Below, piece by piece: positions 53,727 to 61,600 of a stretch of DNA of 64,000 nt. The stretch comes from PGYR01 sp041675005 (GTDB lineage: Bacteria > Bacteroidota > Ignavibacteria > Kapaibacteriales > UBA2268). The stretch spans positions 17,518-81,517 of the forward strand of contig JBAYUQ010000013.1 of the NCBI GenBank assembly GCA_041675005.1, read 5' to 3'. The notes below the pieces were generated by a model, which had not been told where the DNA came from, made no database searches, and worked only from the letters and a program-made list of their open reading frames with translations. Made by a program: the position numbers and the translations under genes. How positions within the stretch are numbered: the stretch's first letter is position 1; every line of letters starts with the position of its first letter.

Positions 53727-55006
53727 TTTCTATATCTATATTTTTCATTGAATAAATACGGTCTTTCCAATCTATAATTGCCGAATCCATTCTTATCAGC
53801 AAATAGGAAAGTCCTATTACCACTATATTGCCACTGTCTATACTGTACGTTATTTGCCATAGATGATTGTTTTTCAACTTGAATTGGAGGACCAAGAACT
53901 ACATATACCATACCCATATCTGTTAGCCACCCTTCGGTATAAGATTTGAATTGTTCATTAGCGTATTTTATTCGCTGATAATATTCGTTCATTGCCTCAT
54001 TGTAAGCTGTGTTTGGTGTAGGGTCTAACTCCTTCCAATATAAAGCTAGTTTCTCTCTTTTCAAATCATCAGTTTTTGCATTTTCTATTTTTTCTATCTC
54101 GGAGTCAGTCGCTATATAGCGTAGCATTTTTATAGCTTTATTTATATCTTCCTCGAGAAAAGATATAAGGGTTTCGTGGTGCTTTATTGATCGCTGAGTT
54201 ATTGCTAGCACTTTACTATCGTCATGCACCGTGGCACTAGGGTCATAAGCTACTATTTGTACTATGTATTCACCGGACAAACTCATTTTTGAGGCATCTA
54301 TTCTAATGAAGTTTTGGGTGCTTCCAACTTTTGCGTCTATTTCTTTGAGTTCTCCTTCGGAGACAACCACATCTTTCTTCAATAATCTATACGCTATTTT
54401 TACTGTCTTAGGTTCGTTTTTATTATAGATTTCGAAAAATGCAAAAAAATCACTATTTATTGTACCGATATTATCAGAAATGAAGGGAGTTATCTTATAT
54501 TTACCATCTACTTCTTCTATTTGAGATAGTAATAGAATCCCACTGAGGGAGAAACTAAACTTATTGAAATCTATTACTGTTACTTCTCTTTCTTTTTCGT
54601 ACAAATTCCCACTGAATTCATCTTTGATATCTGCAGAAACACTATACGTTCCATTATCTACGCCAAATCTGAAAAAAGTTTTGTAAAATTCTCCAGCTGC
54701 TCCTTGCGATTGTCTGTAATCAGTAGTAGTTATAGTCTTACGTACATGTTTGAAATCTATTCTTTTATTGTCCGTATCGGTTATAGCTACATCTACGTCT
54801 ATATTTGCTACGAAGTTCTCGCCTAATTTTTCGAAAGTAAGTAATTGATAAGGAATTACTAAATATACATCAATCCGTCCTTCAGTACTGTCACTACTGT
54901 TGAATACGACAGCATCTAGGAAGTAATTGTCTATTGCCATTACGCTGCTGTTACTAATAAGCAAAATAATAGCGGTCAATAATGGTAATAATAGTTTTCT
55001 TATCAT
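53723..55006 (-). CDS. GWxTD-domain protein
   Basis: 427 residues from ATG 55006, chosen because a signal peptide (LLLPLLTAIILLISNSSVMA) follows at once. Upstream extension to 55105 would bury it. The C-terminal part holds the defining GWLTDMGMVYVVLGPP (near residue 359) with FADKNGFGNYRLER after it. The N-terminal half is a beta-rich domain (VVFNSSDSTEGRIDVYLVIPYQLL). The domain is known from FCB and acidobacterial genomes; its role is unknown. Cotranscribed with ispD. Confidence 0.85.
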   Translation of the reverse strand: MIRKLLLPLLTAIILLISNSSVMAIDNYFLDAVVFNSSDSTEGRIDVYLVIPYQLLTFEKLGENFVANIDVDVAITDTDNKRIDFKHVRKTITTTDYRQSQGAAGEFYKTFFRFGVDNGTYSVSADIKDEFSGNLYEKEREVTVIDFNKFSFSLSGILLLSQIEEVDGKYKITPFISDNIGTINSDFFAFFEIYNKNEPKTVKIAYRLLKKDVVVSEGELKEIDAKVGSTQNFIRIDASKMSLSGEYIVQIVAYDPSATVHDDSKVLAITQRSIKHHETLISFLEEDINKAIKMLRYIATDSEIEKIENAKTDDLKREKLALYWKELDPTPNTAYNEAMNEYYQRIKYANEQFKSYTEGWLTDMGMVYVVLGPPIQVEKQSSMANNVQYRQWQYSGNRTFLFADKNGFGNYRLERPYLFNEKYRYRK

Positions 55007-55095
55007 AAAGTCAGTTTTCTTGTTTTCATATAAGACTCGAATGGAATGTTTTAAGTTACAAAATTTGAATATAATTTGAAATAACTTATCGATGA

Positions 55096-56307
55096 TTAAT
55101 AGCAAGAACTAATATAATTCGTGATTTCCCTCATCATTTTTTTCTTGTCGCCATTAACTTTAACTTTATTGCCGAGGTCTGGCTCTTTGCTGAGCCATTT
55201 CCGTACGATTATCCTGTCGTTATCGTTACCATCAAGTTTAGAGTTATTGTAATATGTATCTTCAATTGCAGACTCTATTATATATGTACTTGCACTTGTG
55301 CCTATTTCCAAGTGATTAGCTAGTAACCCATCTTTTATAAGAAATACTCCTACTGTTTTGCCCAATCTATTATTACTATCTAAGTAAATAATATTAGAAT
55401 GATTTTCTGACAGTGAGCCATTTCCAAATAGTTCCAGAGGCGATTCATTGTGGGGCTTACCCAATTTTAAATCTGAATGAAGTTCTGAGGCAGTATCAAA
55501 GTACTCTACACTAGCTGCATTATCCATTATTTCTTTCATTCTAATAGATGATAGATAATTCGGGTCTAGGTATGAGTATAGTTTTTGCTTTATATTATCA
55601 GCTTTGTCAGTATAGATTCTATTCCCGTTTTCATCATATAGGTAAAAAACACCTTGGCTTTCTGGTGCTTTATTGAACTGCTCTTTCAATCGATCTATAT
55701 TCTCATTTGCTACTTTGAATCTTCTACGAGACTTCCTCTCGAATTCATTTAATTCTTTACGGGTAGTTACCCCATACTCTGCTACCAATATATCCAGCAT
55801 TTTTATCAATGCTTTCGCCGTTGCAAAAGCATCACCTAATGCTCTGTGTCTCATGAATATCGGAATATTGAAGTACTTGGCTAAAGAGGTGAGGTTTACT
55901 TTCTGGGTTTTAGGAAGAATTTTTCGTGCAAGCTTGACTGTACAGAGTAATTCGTGTTCTAACGATTCTCCATAATTACGTATCATTGTATTGCGGATAA
56001 AGAAATGGTCAAAGTTAGCATTATGAGCTACGAAAATAGAATTATCTTTAGAAATGAAATCTCTATATGTTGGAAGTACATCTCTTTCGTCTGGAGCATT
56101 GCGTACTAATTCATTAGTTATACCTGTCATTTCTTGTATAAATTCAGGGATTGGCTGCCGAGGATTGATTAGTGAATGAAAAGTATCTATAATCTCACCA
56201 CCCAATACATGAACTACGGCAATATCAGTTATACGATCAGTTCTGCTATTAGCTCCTGTCGTTTCTACATCTACTACGAAAAAATTTGTGTTGTCTAGTT
56301 TACTCAT
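55096..56307 (-). CDS. DnaQ-like exonuclease with C-terminal GIY-YIG-like domain
   Basis: 403 residues. Residues 1-180 form a DEDDh 3'-5' exonuclease: VDVETTG (Asp, Glu), FVAHNANFDHFF (Asp) and HRALGDAFAT (His, Asp). Residues ~215-300 resemble the UvrC/Cho GIY-YIG domain (SQGVFYLYDENGNRIYTDKADNIKQKLYSYL), but the usual Gly of YVGK is Asp and the catalytic Arg of the KRV..H segment is not seen. So proofreading-type exonuclease activity is likely and the nuclease tail may only bind DNA. Confidence 0.85.
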   Translation of the reverse strand: MSKLDNTNFFVVDVETTGANSRTDRITDIAVVHVLGGEIIDTFHSLINPRQPIPEFIQEMTGITNELVRNAPDERDVLPTYRDFISKDNSIFVAHNANFDHFFIRNTMIRNYGESLEHELLCTVKLARKILPKTQKVNLTSLAKYFNIPIFMRHRALGDAFATAKALIKMLDILVAEYGVTTRKELNEFERKSRRRFKVANENIDRLKEQFNKAPESQGVFYLYDENGNRIYTDKADNIKQKLYSYLDPNYLSSIRMKEIMDNAASVEYFDTASELHSDLKLGKPHNESPLELFGNGSLSENHSNIIYLDSNNRLGKTVGVFLIKDGLLANHLEIGTSASTYIIESAIEDTYYNNSKLDGNDNDRIIVRKWLSKEPDLGNKVKVNGDKKKMMREITNYISSCY

Positions 56308-56424
56308 CTTCTCTTTAATTTCTACTTAAGCGTTTCCATTGTCATTTATTAAATAATATTAATAAATGATTTATTGTGCGTATGTGTGAATGCCTTAACA
56401 GTGTGTAGGAAACCTGACATAATT

Positions 56425-57675
56425 TTATCCACCTTTATGGAGAATTGAAAGGTAAAACCCGTCAGTTTTGCTTTTATCTGTTAATGTCATCAGTCCATAC
56501 TCCGTAAAGTGTAGAGCTTCTGTCGGTATCTCGAGATTAACTGCTCTTTCTTTAATATCTATTGGCTTTAAATCCGGGAATTGTGCGATAGCATTAGAGA
56601 TAACTCTGTCATTTTCATTTCTGAAAAGCGAACAAGTTGAATATATCAGCTCTCCACCAACAGCTATTTTGTCATAGCATTTAGCTATTATTTCAAGCTG
56701 TAGTTGCGTGTAACTATCTATTAGTTCGTCAGTTATAGTGTATCTGATTCCAGGTGATCTTCTTACAGTACCCGAACCAGAACAAGGTGCATCTATTAAA
56801 ACTTTATCATATTGCTTCTCATCACTATCTATATCTTCTATATTTAGTATTAGTACTGATGATAGTCCGTGCAAACTAACTCTTCTTTCGGTCTCTTTTA
56901 ATCGTTTTATGTTGATATCAGTAGCATCTATGAAAGCTTTATCATTTGATAATTCTGCTATATGTATAGTCTTACCGCCTCCACCAGAACAATAATCAAG
57001 TATATCTTCATCTGGTTTGGGGTCGAGCATAATTGAAATTAATTGACTACCCTCGTCTTGTACTTCAAAGCAACCATTTTTATAACTCATATATGTATTG
57101 AAGTTGATATTCTTACTTAACTTTATGCAATCTTTGAGAATATTATAATTATAAGGAATCTCGTAGCTATTAAGTTCTCCTTCTATTAAGTCTCTATCAG
57201 AAATAATACGAAGATCTGTAGTAGCTTCTTTGTTAAGGGCTTTAGCTAATGAAAGTATTCTATCTTCATCTAAATCAATGTTCTTTATGAAAACTTCGGG
57301 GAAGAAATCAGTATCGATAAATTTATTAAAATCATACTCTATTTTCTCTGAATTTACAAGCGTATATATATAGGAGTTGAATTCATTATTCTTGAATATT
57401 TTATTTATGCTTTCATTTACATCTTTTTCTTTCAAATATGCCAGGAAAAATATTTCTTCTATAGAAAGTGACTCTAAAGTTAACTTATGTCGTAAGTAAA
57501 AAAAGAAAACTCCACTAATAACCTTTTTGTCTTTACTCCCTAAGTAGCGCTTACCACTCATGAAACGTTGCTTTACTGATGCCGCCGTAAAGTCCGACGC
57601 AACCCATAACTCTATTAATTCAGCAATATGATTAAACCAAAACGTTGCTTTCTTTTCTAAATGACTAATAGACAT
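56425..57675 (-). CDS. RsmB/NOP2-type RNA m5C methyltransferase
   Basis: 416 residues from ATG 57675 (MSISHLEKKATFWFNH), which has AAGGA 8 nt upstream; a start at 57720 lies upstream of the likely transcription start. An N-terminal NusB-like helical part (about 1-150) precedes the methyltransferase: LDYCSGGGGKTIHIAEL (SAM motif I), DAPCSGSGTVRRSPGIR with the first Cys and YSTCSLFRNEND with the catalytic Cys. Probably methylates 16S rRNA. No start-proximal partner. Confidence 0.88.
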   Translation of the reverse strand: MSISHLEKKATFWFNHIAELIELWVASDFTAASVKQRFMSGKRYLGSKDKKVISGVFFFYLRHKLTLESLSIEEIFFLAYLKEKDVNESINKIFKNNEFNSYIYTLVNSEKIEYDFNKFIDTDFFPEVFIKNIDLDEDRILSLAKALNKEATTDLRIISDRDLIEGELNSYEIPYNYNILKDCIKLSKNINFNTYMSYKNGCFEVQDEGSQLISIMLDPKPDEDILDYCSGGGGKTIHIAELSNDKAFIDATDINIKRLKETERRVSLHGLSSVLILNIEDIDSDEKQYDKVLIDAPCSGSGTVRRSPGIRYTITDELIDSYTQLQLEIIAKCYDKIAVGGELIYSTCSLFRNENDRVISNAIAQFPDLKPIDIKERAVNLEIPTEALHFTEYGLMTLTDKSKTDGFYLSILHKGG

Positions 57676-57762
57676 ACAGTCTTTCCTTCGAGTGATAATT
57701 TGTAAATATGTTAGTTTCAAACTTATTTAACTATTTAAAATTGTGAAGTATGAAGTTCACAA

Positions 57763-57782
57763 ATTAGGTAAATTTACCTAAT
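57763..57782. promoter_or_regulatory. Perfect 20-bp palindrome, candidate operator
   Basis: attaggtaaa (57763-57772) is followed at once by its exact complement tttacctaat (57773-57782). It sits in the divergent gap between the RsmB-like gene (possible -7 box TAAGTTTG at 57725-57718) and the T9SS gene at 58027. A dimeric repressor or activator site is the simplest reading; the regulator is unknown. Confidence 0.5.
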
Positions 57783-57839
57783 CGATTACAATGTATATTT
57801 TAGTTATTTCCAATTAATCGCAAAACAAAGTAAAATAGT

Positions 57840-57871
57840 TTTGAATATTAGTGTTAATTATTATAATTTTG
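57840..57871 (+). promoter_or_regulatory. Bacteroidota-type promoter for the T9SS and repeat-protein genes
   Basis: TTTG (57840-57843), 20 bp, TAATTTTG (57864-57871). Predicted start near 57878, giving a leader of about 150 nt before ATG 58027. Nothing else is recognised in the leader. Confidence 0.5.
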
Positions 57872-58026
57872 TTTGATAGACTATTTAGAAAATAGGAATA
57901 CTTATGCAGTTTTGCAGAAGTGTTTCTTTGGCATAGATATTGCTCTTTGTGTTTGTGGGCTAATACCCCGCACTTAATAATAGAAATGAAAATAAATAAG
58001 TTTAATAAATATTAGGAGTCTTCATA

Positions 58027-58617
58027 ATGAAGAAAACAATAAAACTACTTTTAGTAACAGCGTTCTTGCTCCCTGTAGTACTATTTACTACTCAGGCACA
58101 AGATGCTAAGTTATTAAAGTCAGTTATAGGCGCTGGAGGTACTGTTGGTTCAACGGTAACTACAGACAACGGAACTATAACTCTGAACGGTACGGTAGCC
58201 CAAACGGCTGTTGAGACTAAAACTCTTACAGGTGGTGCTGGGCCAGGTCTGACTATTCACGAAGGTTTTTGGACACCCCTTGAAGAAGTGTCAACTGGTG
58301 TAGAGGAAGAAGGTACATCTGCTAATACTCTTAGCAACTACCCTAACCCTTTTGCAGCTAGTACAAATATACAGTTCACATTAGAAAACAATTCTAATGT
58401 AACTATTAGAGTATATGATATCAATGGTGCTTTAGTAAGTACTGTAGTATCTAATCAGATGTTCTCAGCTGGTACTCAACAAAATGTATCTTGGGATGCT
58501 AAAGACCAATATGGTACGCAACTAAGTTCTGGGTCTTATCTATATGAGCTATCTATCGAGCCAATGACTGGTGGTAGAAGCTTTAGTTTAAGAAACGTTA
58601 TGGTTATAGTTAAATAA
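58027..58617 (+). CDS. Small secreted protein with T9SS/FlgD-like sorting domain
   Basis: 196 residues. Signal peptide ends TTQAQ. A Gly/Thr-rich segment (VIGAGGTVGSTVTTDNGTITLNGTVAQTAVE) leads to a short acidic linker and a C-terminal domain NYPNPFAASTNIQFTLENNS ... VRVYDINGALVSTVV ... WDAKDQYGTQLSSGSYLYELS, the FlgD-Ig-like type A sorting domain. AGGAG precedes the ATG. It is followed 56 bp later by the giant repeat protein, and both may share a promoter. Confidence 0.85.
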   Translation: MKKTIKLLLVTAFLLPVVLFTTQAQDAKLLKSVIGAGGTVGSTVTTDNGTITLNGTVAQTAVETKTLTGGAGPGLTIHEGFWTPLEEVSTGVEEEGTSANTLSNYPNPFAASTNIQFTLENNSNVTIRVYDINGALVSTVVSNQMFSAGTQQNVSWDAKDQYGTQLSSGSYLYELSIEPMTGGRSFSLRNVMVIVK

Positions 58618-58673
58618 ATATGAAAGTAAGTGTTTTAAATAAATTATTATTATTAATTAATAGGAGCTTTACA

Positions 58674-61600
58674 ATGAAGAAACTCATTCTTCTTGTTATT
58701 TTGGCGTTTAGCATGGTGTTGTCACCTTTGGCAACCACTTTTGCAGCTACACCAAAAGTAATCAACTATCAAGGTCAATTAGAAAGTAAGACTATTACTT
58801 CTGATGTACCAGTATTGGTTGTCTTCGAATTATTCGAAGATGCAGCCGGCGGATCCGCTCTATGGATAGAGCAAAAAAGTGTAACCGTTGATAAAAACGG
58901 ATTTTTCTCAGTTTATCTTGGTGATGTTAACCCTATCGATCTTAAATTCGATAGTCAATATTACGTTCAAGTAACTGTTGGTAACAACCAACCGTTCCCA
59001 AGAACTAAGCTATCATCTACTCCTTCTGCTTTTTATGCTGCAGATGCTGATACAGCAACTTATGCATTTAATTCAGGATTAGCTATGGACGTTGCTCCTA
59101 AAGCTATTGGATTAGATAACCTAGCTGATGAGGTATTGACTGCTGGTGGTGTTTTAACTGGATTTTATCCAAATCCTGGTATCAAACCATCTGCTATCAT
59201 TGACAACATTCCTGACGGTTCTATAACTTCAGAAATGTTATCTCCAAATATCTCTACTTCTCCATCTGGCCCTGCTGGTGGTGACTTATTTGGTTCTTAT
59301 CCAGATCCACTTATCGCAGTTGGTGCAGTGAAAACTGACCGTATCTTCGATGGTGCTGTTACTAACCAAAAAATTGCTGACGGTGCTGTTACAAATAACA
59401 AAATCGTAAGTTTAGATGCTGCTAAGTTAACTAACGTTCCAGCTCTTAACTATCAAGTTGCTGTAATGACTGACGCTACTATCGATGGTGATGGTACTTT
59501 GGCTATGCCTTTGGGCTTAGCTGATGATGCTGTTTCAACTTCTAAAATAGTTGACGGTGCTGTTACTAACGCTAAAGTTGGTGCTGATGCAATCACTACT
59601 GACAAAATCTTAAACGAAACAATTTTAGCTGAAGACATCGCTGCTGGCGCTGTAACTACTTCTGAAATTTTAGATGAAACTATCTTAGCTGCTGACATCG
59701 CAACTGGTGCAGTAACTACTAGTGAAATCTTAAACGAAACAATTTTAGCTGAAGATATCGCAACTGGTGCGGTAACTACTTCTGAAATTCTTAACGAAAC
59801 AATTTTAGCTGAAGACATCGCAACTGGCGCTGTAACTACTTCTGAAATCTTAAACTCTACTATCTTAACTGAAGATTTAGCTGACTTAAGCGTTACAAAC
59901 GCTAAATTAGCTGATGACGCTGTTAGAGTTAGAAACATCGACGTAATCGGTGCTGGTCCAGCTAATGGCGATGTACTTTACTATGATGGTTTAACTAGTG
60001 AAATGAGATGGGGACAAGAAAACGTACAAACTTCAGCTCCTTTGACTGGAAACGGTACTACTCTAGCTCCTGTAACTTTAGATCCTACTTATGGTAGTGC
60101 TGATGAATTATTAATCAGAACTGCTCCTAGTGGTTGGGTGTCAAGTAAAATTAACACTAACAATATCAACAATTCTGCTGTAACAAATGCTATATTAGCT
60201 GATAACTCAGTTACTACTGCTAAGATTATGGATGGTGAAGTGATGACTGCAGATATAGCTAACTTAAATGTTACTACTGCAAAAATCGCTGATGCTAACG
60301 TAACTACTGGTAAAATCGCTGATGGTAACGTAACTACAATCAAAATTGCTAATGATGCTATTACAACTGCTAAGATATTAGACGGTGAAGTAATGACTGC
60401 TGATCTTGCTAATGGTTCAGTTACTTCTGCTAAAATATTAGATGGTGAAGTAATGACTGCTGATTTGGCAACAAATTCAGTTACTACTCCTAAAATCGCT
60501 GACGGTTCTGTAACTACTGCTAAGATATTAGACGGTGATGTACAAACTGTTGATTTAGCTAACAAAGCTGTAACAAACACAAAAATAGACGAAGATGCTG
60601 TAACTGGTAATAAAGTACTAGACGGTTCATTATCTTCTTTAGATTTAGACGCTACTGGCGTTGTTGCTGCTATCTATGGTGATCCTTCTGCATTACCTTC
60701 TACTATCGACGTTCCAGAATTTAAAGTAGATGCTCAAGGTAGAATTTTAACTGCTGTTGAAAATTCTTACACTGTATTAGCTGCTACTACTATATTCAAC
60801 GAATCTCCAGTATCTGACATCACAGTTGATGGTACTTATGACAACCTAGATTTACAAATCAAGCCGGGTGTTGTAGGAACTACTGAACTTGCTGATAACT
60901 CAGTTATCTCTTCTAAAATCGCTGATGGTACAATCATCACTGCTGATTTGGCTGATAACTCTATCACTACTGCAAAAATAATTGATGGTCAAGTAATGAC
61001 TGATGATTTAGCTAATGATGCTGTAACTACAATCAAAATTTTAGACGCTAACGTAACAACTGCTAAAATTGCAGATGCTAACGTAACAACTGCTAAGATT
61101 GCTGATCTTAACGTTACTACTCTTAAAATTGCTAACGATGCTGTAATCACTTCTAAGATAGCTGACGACGCTGTTACTACTCTTAAGATAGTTGACGGTG
61201 CTGTTACTTCTGGTAAGATTTTAGACGGTACTATTGCTTTAGCTGATATGGGTATTAACTCAGTTGGTACAACTAACATAATTGACAACAACGTACTTAA
61301 CACTAAGATTGGTTCTGGTGCTCAAATCGCTGGTAAAACATTGAAATCTGATGGTGCTGGTAATACTACTTGGGAAGATGACTTAGGTCTTACTCTTCCT
61401 TACACAGGTGCTTACCCAGGTCCTGGTGACGCTTTCAAATTGACTCATACTGGCGCTGCTGGTAATGGTTCAGTTGCAATCTTCACTTCATCTACTTCTG
61501 GAAACACTTCAGATGGTGTTGTAATCAACAAAGGCGTTGACGCTGGTGCTGGTTCTGCTCTTTCTGTTTCTGGTACTGGTGTTAAAGGTACTAACTACAT

